Positions 7,762-15,737 of a DNA stretch of 64,000 nucleotides are shown one piece after another; position 1 is the stretch's first letter, and each line of letters opens with the position of its first letter. This DNA comes from an uncultured Eubacteriales bacterium (GTDB lineage Bacteria; Bacillota; Clostridia; Christensenellales; Aristaeellaceae), in NCBI GenBank assembly GCA_902764915.1, contig CACWXY010000003.1, forward strand, positions 62,001-126,000, given 5' to 3'. Below the pieces are notes generated by a model that saw nothing but the letters and a program-made list of their open reading frames with translations, searched no databases and was not told the origin of the DNA. A program made the translations under genes and the position numbers.

Positions 7762-9096
7762 TTACACATCAAAGACCTTCACAAACGGTCTGTCCTTTGT
7801 ATAAGCCGGCCATTCCATCTTGCCATCACCTTCAGGGTTTCCTGTCCTCATGAAATCTGTCCAGGCAGAAAGCATGCTCTTCGACAATGCATAATCCGCC
7901 TCCGTAAACGGACGCCACGCGCGATCCAGCGTTCCAAAGGTATACCATAATTCACTGGAATGGAAGGCTCCGGCATCGTCTCCAGGCAGCTCCCGTACAA
8001 AATCATATACATACACAGGCTTTCTGCCCTGCCGAGAGCGAATCTCAGCAAACGCGCGGCATCCATTCTGCAGCGGAGACAGTTCACCGGCTGCGATCTG
8101 CTCCGGCGTGGTAAGAATATCATCCTTGGTGCATCCCAGCAGATAGGGGATATCCTTGATTGCCCCCGTCTCAATGGCCTGTGTGTAGTTTACAGGCATG
8201 ACATACCCGTCTATGGCCGGCACCAGGAACAATCCCTTGGATTTCGGGAACACCGCCTGCATAAACTGCGGCACAAGCTCCATAATAGCCTGTGTGGAAA
8301 AAGCACGCAGCTGAGAAAGATTCTCCACACCTGCCAGACGAGTAAGCTCAGTTCCATACGTTTCCAGCGTTTCCAGTGTCAGATCATCGCGGTTCAGCCC
8401 CTGACGATATCCGCCGCCGCTCTGGAAGATCGCCTTCCGGATCATATTGCCGGTGAGCGGGCTGGAAATCAGTGTCTGAGTGCTCATCGCCCCTGCGCTT
8501 TGGCCGAAAACCGTTATGTTTTCCGGGTCGCCGCCAAATGCTGCTATGTTTTCATAAACCCATGTCAGCGCTGCTATCTGGTCAAGAATACCGTAGTTAC
8601 CCGACACATGATTCTCATTTTCTTCCGAGAGCCATGGATGCGCCAGGAATCCGAAGACCCCCAACCGATAATTCACTGTCACCAGAATGACATCGCGTTT
8701 TGCATAGGCGATTCCATCAAATTCCTTCTCAATACCGCTTCCACCCATGAAAGCACCACCATGGATCCAGAAAGCCACCGGCAGTTTCCTGCCTTCGACG
8801 TGCTTCGGCGTCCAGATGTTCAGATACAGGCAGTCTTCAGAAGGCTCGGGGATATAGCGCGGGTCATCTCTGAACTCCTTATCATAGAACCCGACCTCTC
8901 GGGGCTTGGTCTGCATGCTCCTGTGCGGATACGTATCTGCTTTCCGCACGCCTTCCCACGGCTGCAGAGGCCGCGGAGCTTTCCAGCGCAGTTCCCCTAC
9001 AGGAGGCTGGGCATAGGGAACCCCGAAGAAAGTCATGCATCCATCCTGTTCCTGGCCCTGAATCATCCCAAGCCTTGTTTTCACCATACAATCCAT
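7762..9096 (-). CDS. Type-B carboxylesterase (alpha/beta hydrolase)
   Basis: 444 residues, cytosolic, with the complete carboxylesterase-B signature set: FFGVPYAQPPVGELRW near the N-terminus, EDCLYLNIWTP (second signature), the oxyanion hole HGGAFMGG, and the nucleophile elbow FGQSAGA with Ser200. HSSELWYTFG near the C-terminus supplies the catalytic His. The protein is a little shorter than the usual 490-530 residues but has no broken segment. It should hydrolyse ester bonds; the substrate is unknown. It is the last gene of the operon that starts with the peptide-type binding protein, 27 bases behind the creatininase-family gene, which suggests that an imported ester or amide is processed. 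GGGAGGAG fixes the start. Confidence 0.9.
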   Translation of the reverse strand: MDCMVKTRLGMIQGQEQDGCMTFFGVPYAQPPVGELRWKAPRPLQPWEGVRKADTYPHRSMQTKPREVGFYDKEFRDDPRYIPEPSEDCLYLNIWTPKHVEGRKLPVAFWIHGGAFMGGSGIEKEFDGIAYAKRDVILVTVNYRLGVFGFLAHPWLSEENENHVSGNYGILDQIAALTWVYENIAAFGGDPENITVFGQSAGAMSTQTLISSPLTGNMIRKAIFQSGGGYRQGLNRDDLTLETLETYGTELTRLAGVENLSQLRAFSTQAIMELVPQFMQAVFPKSKGLFLVPAIDGYVMPVNYTQAIETGAIKDIPYLLGCTKDDILTTPEQIAAGELSPLQNGCRAFAEIRSRQGRKPVYVYDFVRELPGDDAGAFHSSELWYTFGTLDRAWRPFTEADYALSKSMLSAWTDFMRTGNPEGDGKMEWPAYTKDRPFVKVFDV

Positions 9097-9123
9097 ACCG
9101 TTTGCTCCTCCCTGTACGCTTTT

Positions 9124-9960
9124 TCAGTAGAGACCACGGATTCTCGGCACTTTCTTCATGCATTCATTGACATATGCCTGATATTCATCCAGCGCATTCT
9201 TCAGTCCTTCCAGATCCATACGGTCCACCATTTCCCGAATCATGCGCTCTCCGCGTTCACACCGTTCCAGTCGTTCCGCTTCACTGCGGAACGCACGTCC
9301 GCCGCCATGTTCCTTCGGAGAACCGAAAATGATGCTTACCGGACTTCCATAAGGGCGAATGGCCTCCGTAAAACGGCTGACGGGCGTATCCTCCCGTACC
9401 ATAGGCTCCGGATCTTTTGCCTCAGGATCAATTTTCAGGAATTCCATCTGATGCATCATTTTATATGCACCACAGCCCATCGTGTCGAGATCATCAAACG
9501 ACATATGAGCAGCATTTCCAAAATTCTGCATCAGACTCATCCCGTTCAGATGACAGACATGTATCTTGGTTTCCTGAAAGATGTCCCGGCATACCGCATC
9601 CACATAAAGTCTGGCCGGTCCATGTGCTGTTACAAAGAAGATCTTGCGGAATCCCTGTGCGATGAAAGAGCGGCAAAGCATCATCAGATGGTCAATGCTC
9701 TCCCGTACCGATACCTGTACTGTGGCCGGAGAAATAATCGTGCCGCCGGGGAAATAATAAGGCAGATTGGTAACGGCAAGACCGTCCGCTTTTTCCGCCA
9801 TGGCCAATGCCATGCCTTCCGGAACCAGCTGCTCCACATCCACGGGCATAGCACCGTGTACTTCCACCACACCTACGCCTATAAACAGGGTGTTGCCGCC
9901 ACGATCCAGATATGCCTGAATATCCTCGGCGGTCATTTTATTAAAGACACGTGTATACAT
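9124..9960 (-). CDS. Creatininase-family amidohydrolase
   Basis: 278 residues. GVGVVEVHGAMPVDVEQLVPEG corresponds to the E-x-H-G...D metal-binding block of the creatininase family, followed by LPYYFPGGT, the conserved FFVTAHGPAR (usually NGHGGN) and a downstream FGSPKEHGGG with the catalytic Glu-His. The family opens cyclic amides (creatinine) or cleaves formamide-type bonds with two divalent metals. The TAHGPA variation of the NGHGGN loop makes creatinine itself unlikely. It lies five bases after the ATPase gene and shares the operon with a carboxylesterase, so the two hydrolases may act on the transporter's substrate. The start has AAAGG eight bases upstream. Confidence 0.8.
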   Translation of the reverse strand: MYTRVFNKMTAEDIQAYLDRGGNTLFIGVGVVEVHGAMPVDVEQLVPEGMALAMAEKADGLAVTNLPYYFPGGTIISPATVQVSVRESIDHLMMLCRSFIAQGFRKIFFVTAHGPARLYVDAVCRDIFQETKIHVCHLNGMSLMQNFGNAAHMSFDDLDTMGCGAYKMMHQMEFLKIDPEAKDPEPMVREDTPVSRFTEAIRPYGSPVSIIFGSPKEHGGGRAFRSEAERLERCERGERMIREMVDRMDLEGLKNALDEYQAYVNECMKKVPRIRGLY

Positions 9961-9965
9961 CTGTC

Positions 9966-12005
9966 TTACCTTTCTTTTTCGCAGAGAAAGCAGGCTGCCT
10001 GCTGACCATTCCCATAGTCCTGAAGCTTCGGTACCTCTTTCCGGCAGCGATCGGTTGCATACGGACAGCGTGTTGAGAAGGGACAGCCCGAAGGCCGATT
10101 GAGTACACTGGGAATTTCTCCGCTCAGCTTGATCCGCTCCCTGTTTTCGTCCGCCTTGGGGTCTGTGATTGGTACAGCCGACAGAAGCGCTTTGGTATAC
10201 GGATGCAGCGGATGATCATAGAGCCGTTCCGCCGGCGCTGTTTCCACCACGCGTCCCAGATACATGACCAGGATCCTGTCCGATATATGCTTGACCACAG
10301 AGAGATCGTGCGCAATAAATACATAGGCCAGATTCAGACTGGACTGCAGATCTTCCAGCAGGTTAATGATCTGCGCCTGAATCGAAACATCCAGTGCAGA
10401 TACGGGCTCGTCACAGATCATGACATCCGGATTGCAGGCCAGAGCCCTGGCGATCCCGATTCGCTGCCTCTGCCCACCGGAGAACTCACGCGGCACACGT
10501 GTGCGGAAAGACGGATCCAGCCCAACCAGTTCAAACAGCTCATTGATTCTGGCATCATACTCTGCCCGTGAGGATGTCAGATGATTGATCTGCAGCGGTT
10601 CTCCCACAATAGACTCCGCTGTCTGACGTGGATTCAGAGAAGAAAACGGATCCTGGAAAATCATGGTAATCTTTGAGCGCAGCGGCTTCAGTTCCCGTTC
10701 CTTCATGCGGGCAATATCCTGACCCTTGAAGTAGATATGACCGTCCACTGGGGTAATCGCACGCATAATACACTTGGCCAATGTGCTCTTGCCGCATCCG
10801 GACTCGCCCACCACCCCAAGGGTTTCCCCGGGATGCACCACAAAGCTCACATCTTCCACGGCATGGACTTCGCCCACTTTTCGCTTCATCACTCCGCGGT
10901 AAATAGGAAAATACATTTTCAGGTTTTCAACCTTCAGAATCGGTTCCTCACCAATATGCTTTTCCGGCACAGAACCGGCATCGTCTGCCATGCTCTTTTC
11001 TTTCGCAGCCACTTCTTCCGCACTCAGGACGCAGCGGACAAAATGCTGGTTTCCACGATCCGAGAGCGGACACATGCCTTCCTTGCACCGGTCTTCGCGA
11101 TACTTGCACCGCTCATAGAACTTACAGTACGGCGGCAGATTTATGGCTACTGGAGGAAGTCCTTCGATCGGTACCAGGCGGCGGTCCTTTCGATCGTCCA
11201 GACGCGGCACTGCTGCCAGAAGCCCTTTGGTATAAGGATGCTGCGGAGAAGCAAACATGGTATACTTGTCGCCTGACTCCACAATATTCCCGCCATACAT
11301 CACATAAATGCGATCCGCATAACGTGCCACAAGGCCCAGATTGTGCGTTACGATAATGACTGACACGTTTTCTGTCTTGGACAGATTCTGAATCAGTTCC
11401 AGAATCTGTGCCTGGGTTGTCACATCCAGCGCAGTCGTTGCTTCGTCTGCAATCAGCACATCGGGCTTGGCCGCCAGAACCATGGCAATCATAATGCGCT
11501 GGCGCATGCCGCCGGAAAACTCCGCCGGATATTGATTGTAGCGCATTTCAGGGTTTGCGATGCCCACCTTGCGCATCATGTCGATCGCCAGATTCTTTGC
11601 CTCTTCTTCGCTTACCTTCTGATGCGTAAGGATGTTTTCCTGGATCTGAAATCCAACCTTGTGAATCGGGTTCAGGCTGGTCATGGGTTCCTGGAAGATC
11701 ATGCCGATCTTCCCGCCCCGCACGCTGCGGGCTTCCTCGCTCTGCGGGCCATATGTCAGCATGTTCCCCTGCATGCCGTCCACATAGACTTCTCCCTCTA
11801 CCTTTCCAGGCGGAAGGATCAGCTGCAGGATGCTCATGGATGTCACAGACTTACCACTGCCTGACTCGCCCACAAGCCCTACAATCTCACCACGCTTCAG
11901 TTCCAGTGATACACCGTCCACAGCCTGCACGCGCCGATTCTTGTCAAAAGGAAACGAGGTACGGATATCCACTGCCTGTACCAGGTCATTGGCTTTCATC
12001 GTCAT
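9966..12005 (-). CDS. Peptide/nickel-type ABC transporter, fused DppD-DppF ATPase
   Basis: 679 residues comprising two complete ATPase domains in one chain. The first has Walker [10 protein letters not shown], signature FSGGMRQR and Walker [13 protein letters not shown]; the second has [17 protein letters not shown] and [12 protein letters not shown]. Each is followed by the Cys-rich oligopeptide-transporter tail ([14 protein letters not shown] and [14 protein letters not shown]) that in some members binds a 4Fe-4S cluster. Separate DppD and DppF proteins are the usual form, but fusions such as GsiA are known. It powers the two permeases encoded immediately upstream. The start at 12005 has AAGGAGG eight bases before it; the longer frame to 12068 overlaps the permease gene and was rejected. 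Confidence 0.93.
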   Translation of the reverse strand: MTMKANDLVQAVDIRTSFPFDKNRRVQAVDGVSLELKRGEIVGLVGESGSGKSVTSMSILQLILPPGKVEGEVYVDGMQGNMLTYGPQSEEARSVRGGKIGMIFQEPMTSLNPIHKVGFQIQENILTHQKVSEEEAKNLAIDMMRKVGIANPEMRYNQYPAEFSGGMRQRIMIAMVLAAKPDVLIADEATTALDVTTQAQILELIQNLSKTENVSVIIVTHNLGLVARYADRIYVMYGGNIVESGDKYTMFASPQHPYTKGLLAAVPRLDDRKDRRLVPIEGLPPVAINLPPYCKFYERCKYREDRCKEGMCPLSDRGNQHFVRCVLSAEEVAAKEKSMADDAGSVPEKHIGEEPILKVENLKMYFPIYRGVMKRKVGEVHAVEDVSFVVHPGETLGVVGESGCGKSTLAKCIMRAITPVDGHIYFKGQDIARMKERELKPLRSKITMIFQDPFSSLNPRQTAESIVGEPLQINHLTSSRAEYDARINELFELVGLDPSFRTRVPREFSGGQRQRIGIARALACNPDVMICDEPVSALDVSIQAQIINLLEDLQSSLNLAYVFIAHDLSVVKHISDRILVMYLGRVVETAPAERLYDHPLHPYTKALLSAVPITDPKADENRERIKLSGEIPSVLNRPSGCPFSTRCPYATDRCRKEVPKLQDYGNGQQAACFLCEKER

Positions 12006-12018
12006 TGCTGCCGCCTCC

Positions 12019-12906
12019 TTATGATTCACCGCGCAGCGCGGGGTCGAGTGCATCCCGGATTCCATCACCCAGTATATTCAGGCTGATGATCAGGAGTGCC
12101 AGACAGATACAGGGGATCATAACATAGGATGGATTGGTCAGAAGATATGGCCTTGCTTCCGAGATAATAGAGCCCCAGGAAGCCATGGGTATCGAAATTC
12201 CCACTCCCAGAAAGCTCAGTCCAGACTCCATCATCACCGTAGCGCCGATCATCTGCGTTGACATAACAATGATCGGTGAAATTGCATTGGGCAGGATATG
12301 CTTGTACATAATCTTCAGCTTTGACTGTCCCTGCAGACGTTCCGCCAGGATATAATCGCTGTTCATGATGGAAAGCGAAGAGGCCCGCATCATACGGAGA
12401 AAGCCGGGGATTCCCATAAAGCAAAGGATCAGTGCCATATTCAGCATGCCGCCGCCAAACATGGACACCAGTGTCAGACACAGAGCAATGCCGGGGATCG
12501 AGTTGAATGTCTCGCAGTATCCCAGCAGAAGCTTGTCCACAATCCCGCCAAAGTATGCGGCGCACATTCCCAGAAAAACGCCCACAAAAGCGGCCATCAA
12601 GACAGAAATCACACCGGTTAACAGAGAAACCCGGGTACCGTATACCACACGTGCAAACAGATCACGACCGATATAATCCGTTCCGAACCAGTGCTCCGCA
12701 GAGCCCGAGCGAAGGCGCCCTGCCATTGTCAGCGCATTCGGATCCTGATGTGCAATCAGAGGCGCAAACAGTGCTACCAGCACAAAGAACATGGTGCCCA
12801 CAAAACCGAAAATCACAATCCTGCGGCTGAACATGGTACGGAAAAAGCGACGTACCGTCCGCATCCGGTCGTTTCCGGATCGCCTGTAAGTCTTGGCTGC
12901 TGTCAT
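12019..12906 (-). CDS. Peptide-type ABC transporter permease, DppC-like
   Basis: 295 residues, inner-membrane permease with a long N-terminal cytosolic tail and the first membrane segment at about 30-52 (IVIFGFVGTMFFVLVALFAPLIA), then the OppC_N loop with HWFGTDYIGRDLFARVVYGTR, a hallmark of DppC/OppC proteins. The EAA loop facing the ATPase is visible around ILAERLQGQSKLKIMYKHILPN. It forms a heterodimer with the DppB-like protein encoded 14 bases upstream. AAGGAGG nine bases before ATG fixes the start. The C-terminus runs close to the ATPase gene (13-base gap), consistent with coupled translation. Confidence 0.93.
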   Translation of the reverse strand: MTAAKTYRRSGNDRMRTVRRFFRTMFSRRIVIFGFVGTMFFVLVALFAPLIAHQDPNALTMAGRLRSGSAEHWFGTDYIGRDLFARVVYGTRVSLLTGVISVLMAAFVGVFLGMCAAYFGGIVDKLLLGYCETFNSIPGIALCLTLVSMFGGGMLNMALILCFMGIPGFLRMMRASSLSIMNSDYILAERLQGQSKLKIMYKHILPNAISPIIVMSTQMIGATVMMESGLSFLGVGISIPMASWGSIISEARPYLLTNPSYVMIPCICLALLIISLNILGDGIRDALDPALRGES

Positions 12907-12920
12907 CTTTTTCCGCCTCC

Positions 12921-13865
12921 TTACTGCAGAGAAATCCGCGGGTCAACCGCCAGGTACAGGAAATCAGTGAACAGATAACTCAAAGAAATGCATCCCGCCG
13001 TCAGAAGCACACAGACCTGAATCACGGGAACATCCACTTTATTCACAGAATTCACCATCAGTGCACCCATGCCGGGAATGGAGAATACGTTTTCAATGAA
13101 CACGGATCCTCCAATCATCATTGCCAGACGTCCGCCGATCAGAGTGATGATGGGGACAAGGCCATTGCGCAGCACATGCTTGTTGATAATATAGTTCTCC
13201 TTCAGACCCTTGGAGCGCGCGGTACGCACATAATCCTGGCGAATAGCTTCCAGCATGGAAGAACGCGTCTGACGTGTCACTCCGGCTACGCCGCCCAGTA
13301 CCAGGCAGAACATGGGCATAATAATCGTACGTATATGGGTTCCAAAATCCTCCCATGGGAAAGCAAAGCCACTGGAAGGCAGCCATTTCAGCTGTACGCA
13401 GAAAACCCAGAGCACAACAATGGCAATAACAAATCCAGGAATACTTCCCATGATATTGGCAAGGAATGTGAACACATTATCCTGCCACTTGCCCCGTTTG
13501 ACTGCTGTTATGACGCCAAAGAGCATACCCAGAGGAAAAGAAATCAGTGTCGAGACAATCGACATATACATGGTCACGCCGATCTTTTTGCCCACCACTT
13601 CTCCCACCGGCATACGATAGGCATAAGATGTTCCCAAATCACCGCGAAGGATGTCGGCCAGCCATTTTCCATAGCGCACCAGTATCGGCTGATCCAGCCC
13701 CAGACGTTTATAGAGCACTTCATACTCATCCGGCGTCACATCCGACCCGAACAGTGAGTATACAGGATCCTTGGGCATTACGCTGACCAGAAGAAACGTA
13801 ATGAAGGAAACCAGAAGCATCACTATAACGGTCTGCGCTATGCGTTTTCCAATATAACGTATCAT
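12921..13865 (-). CDS. Peptide-type ABC transporter permease, DppB-like
   Basis: 314 residues. The N-terminus MIRYIGKRIAQTVIVMLLVSFITFLL is the typical first segment of DppB/OppB, followed by the conserved DQPILVRYGKWLADILRGDLGTSY block. The EAA motif is in IRQDYVRTARSKGLKENYIINKHVLRN. The protein ends in DPRISL, a conserved DppB end. A GTG six bases upstream (13871) is in frame, but the ATG at 13865 is better placed behind AGAGGT. A hairpin separates it from the binding-protein gene, which should lower permease expression relative to the binding protein. Confidence 0.93.
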   Translation of the reverse strand: MIRYIGKRIAQTVIVMLLVSFITFLLVSVMPKDPVYSLFGSDVTPDEYEVLYKRLGLDQPILVRYGKWLADILRGDLGTSYAYRMPVGEVVGKKIGVTMYMSIVSTLISFPLGMLFGVITAVKRGKWQDNVFTFLANIMGSIPGFVIAIVVLWVFCVQLKWLPSSGFAFPWEDFGTHIRTIIMPMFCLVLGGVAGVTRQTRSSMLEAIRQDYVRTARSKGLKENYIINKHVLRNGLVPIITLIGGRLAMMIGGSVFIENVFSIPGMGALMVNSVNKVDVPVIQVCVLLTAGCISLSYLFTDFLYLAVDPRISLQ

Positions 13866-13904
13866 CTCCACACCTCTTTGTCAGATTGATCTCCAGTTAA
13901 CAGA

Positions 13905-13933
13905 AACCCCCGCCGGCTCAGGCCAGCGGGGGT
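13905..13933 (-). terminator. Hairpin between binding-protein and permease genes, partial terminator
   Basis: ACCCCCGCCGGC pairs with GCCAGCGGGGGT (one mismatch) around a short loop, ten bases beyond the stop of the binding-protein gene. Only three Ts follow on the minus strand, so it probably acts as an attenuator or 3'-end stabiliser rather than a full stop. Confidence 0.6.
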
Positions 13934-13942
13934 ATACAAGGA

Positions 13943-15478
13943 TCAGTGCTGGTCGACCACTACATAGAAGGGATCAAAGCCAGAGGAAACCGCTGTCGCC
14001 ATGGCATCCTGATGGTACCAGGGCTGATAGAAGTAGAAAGAAGAGTTGATATTCATCGGCCACATGATGCATTCATCGTTGACATACTTGTCATTATAGG
14101 CCAGAAGATTGGCTTCCAGTTCTTCCTGCGTCTTGGCGGATACGGTATTCGCCCACAGCACAGGCAGCTCTTCGCCCCAGTTGTTGGCACGGGATACGGT
14201 GGCTCCATTGGGATTGAAATGCTTGTTGAAGCGATCAGTCTGCTGGTCGGAGGAAATCACCTGTACAAAGAATACGATGCCAGATGTGGTTTTTCCGGAC
14301 ATATGTTCGCCCTGATTGGTAGAGAAGTCAGACTGCACAACTTCCGCCTCAATTCCCAGGGACTTCAGATTCGCCTGCAGAATCGCCGCCTGTGCATCCA
14401 TAAGGCCCGCAATAGAGTAGATCTTGGTGGAGAAACCATCCGGATATCCGGCATCCGCCAGCATCTGCTTGGCCTTTTCCGGATCATAGCTGCACTTTTC
14501 AATACTCTCATCATAGAAGGGGCTTTCCTTCATTCCAATCACACTGGAATGATAGGACTTGTCGCCGCCGCAGATCACCGCGAAGGTGTCCCAGTCAATG
14601 CCATGGAGATAGATAGCTTCACGTACTTCCTTCTTGGAAAGCGGATCATTCTCGTCCAGGTTCAGCGGAATCGCATAATACTGATAGGAAGTCACGGAAG
14701 TGCCCGGATCGCCCACAAAGCCCGCTGCTTCCAGCTGTGCAATAACCACAGGATCCGAAGATTCAAACTTGTCAATCTCACCATTGAGGAAAGCAGCCAG
14801 CATGGTAGTCGTATCCGCATACTGCTTCCAGGTAAAGGTAGAAGCATCCGGCAGGGTTTCGCCCCAGTAGCCTTCTGTGCGCTTGCTGAAGGTCAGGCTG
14901 ACATCCGGTACAAAACTGGTCATCTCATAAGGACCCGTGCCCATCATATTGTTGCAGATCCAGTCAAGACCCTTCTCATCAAAGGTTTCCTTGGAAAAGA
15001 TGTACTGCGGCAGAATCCAGGACTCATAGTTCAGAGAGAAGAAATCCCAGTATACCTTCACAGTCATATCGTCAACCTTTTCCACACGGGAAGGATTACC
15101 GATCGTAGACTGTGTACCATAATCCAGACGGCTCTGAATGGTGAAATAAACATCCTCGGCTGTCATCGGATCACCATTGGAGAACGTGACGCCCTCACGC
15201 ACATGAATGGTAAGGGAATTATCCTCCGCATTTACTTCCCAGCTTTCCGCCAGGCAGGGGGTGTAGGTCTGGGTCGCACTGTGCAGATAAGCCAGCGGTT
15301 CATAGCACGGCCAGGCATAACCTATCATAGTGCCCTGAAAATAAGGGTTAAAGAATGTCGTAAATCCGGTAACACCCAGAATGGAGTTCCCACCGCCATC
15401 GGCAAGACCCAGTCCCAGGGAAGAGACGAGCATCAGGGCAACAAGCAGCATTGCCCAGAGTTTCCGGGTACGTTTCAT
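13943..15478 (-). CDS. Extracellular solute-binding protein family 5 (peptide-type), DppA-like
   Basis: 511 residues with a signal peptide at 1-26 (KR residues, a leucine-rich core, end GLGLADG; no lipobox Cys). Family-5 signatures are visible: PCLAESWEVNAEDNSLTIHVREGVTFSNGDPMTAEDVYF near residues 75-115, and KVYWDFFSLNYESWILPQ further on. The protein should bind a peptide or peptide-like ligand outside the membrane and deliver it to the permeases encoded downstream. It is the first gene of the operon; the promoter at 15535-15563 and GGAGG nine bases before ATG precede it. The creatininase and carboxylesterase genes in the same operon hint at an amide/ester-containing ligand, but this is inference. 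Confidence 0.93.
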   Translation of the reverse strand: MKRTRKLWAMLLVALMLVSSLGLGLADGGGNSILGVTGFTTFFNPYFQGTMIGYAWPCYEPLAYLHSATQTYTPCLAESWEVNAEDNSLTIHVREGVTFSNGDPMTAEDVYFTIQSRLDYGTQSTIGNPSRVEKVDDMTVKVYWDFFSLNYESWILPQYIFSKETFDEKGLDWICNNMMGTGPYEMTSFVPDVSLTFSKRTEGYWGETLPDASTFTWKQYADTTTMLAAFLNGEIDKFESSDPVVIAQLEAAGFVGDPGTSVTSYQYYAIPLNLDENDPLSKKEVREAIYLHGIDWDTFAVICGGDKSYHSSVIGMKESPFYDESIEKCSYDPEKAKQMLADAGYPDGFSTKIYSIAGLMDAQAAILQANLKSLGIEAEVVQSDFSTNQGEHMSGKTTSGIVFFVQVISSDQQTDRFNKHFNPNGATVSRANNWGEELPVLWANTVSAKTQEELEANLLAYNDKYVNDECIMWPMNINSSFYFYQPWYHQDAMATAVSSGFDPFYVVVDQH

Positions 15479-15534
15479 AATTTGTGTCCTCCTTTTTTTT
15501 TACCCGTCCACGGGTGTTGCATGAGCATGGCCTT

Positions 15535-15563
15535 ATTTTGTCGTTTTTCTCCCGGATTGCCAA
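15535..15563 (-). promoter_or_regulatory. Candidate promoter of the dpp-like operon
   Basis: On the minus strand TTGGCA (15558-15563) and CAAAAT (15535-15540) are 17 bases apart. The 5' leader contains the palindrome ACCCGT-CC-ACGGGT (15502-15515) shortly before the ribosome binding site. Confidence 0.5.
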
Positions 15564-15630
15564 GATTTAAAAGTCGAAACCCATGTTCAAATCCCGGTAT
15601 CATGCCTTTCCTTGCCAGGATTTGAATATA

Positions 15631-15694
15631 TTTCATGGATCTGATAATTCATTTTTCGCCCATTCATGACATTTCCCCATGAAATTGCTATAAT
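15631..15694 (+). promoter_or_regulatory. Promoter and candidate operator of the AraC-type regulator
   Basis: ATGACA (15666-15671), a 17-base spacer and a perfect extended -10 box TGC-TATAAT (hexamer 15689-15694) form a strong sigma-A promoter. TTTCATGG (15631-15638) and its inverse CCATGAAA (15677-15684, inside the spacer) make an inverted pair that could bind the regulator itself. Confidence 0.6.
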
Positions 15695-15737
15695 GCTCAT
15701 ATCCGTTTTATGGATTCCTCTTTAAGGAGGGTACAGC

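Noticed and set aside
7960..10005. Long plus-strand open frame of about 680 codons
   Set aside because: It is antisense to the carboxylesterase and creatininase genes, has no ribosome binding site and reads as low-complexity His/Arg/Cys-rich sequence.
15502..15515. ACCCGT-CC-ACGGGT palindrome in the dpp leader as a riboswitch
   Set aside because: It is too short and isolated to support a structured aptamer; an operator or mRNA stem is all that can be said.
13946..15625. Long plus-strand open frame opposite the DppA-like gene
   Set aside because: The opposite strand has a signal peptide, family signatures, promoter and ribosome binding site; this frame has none.
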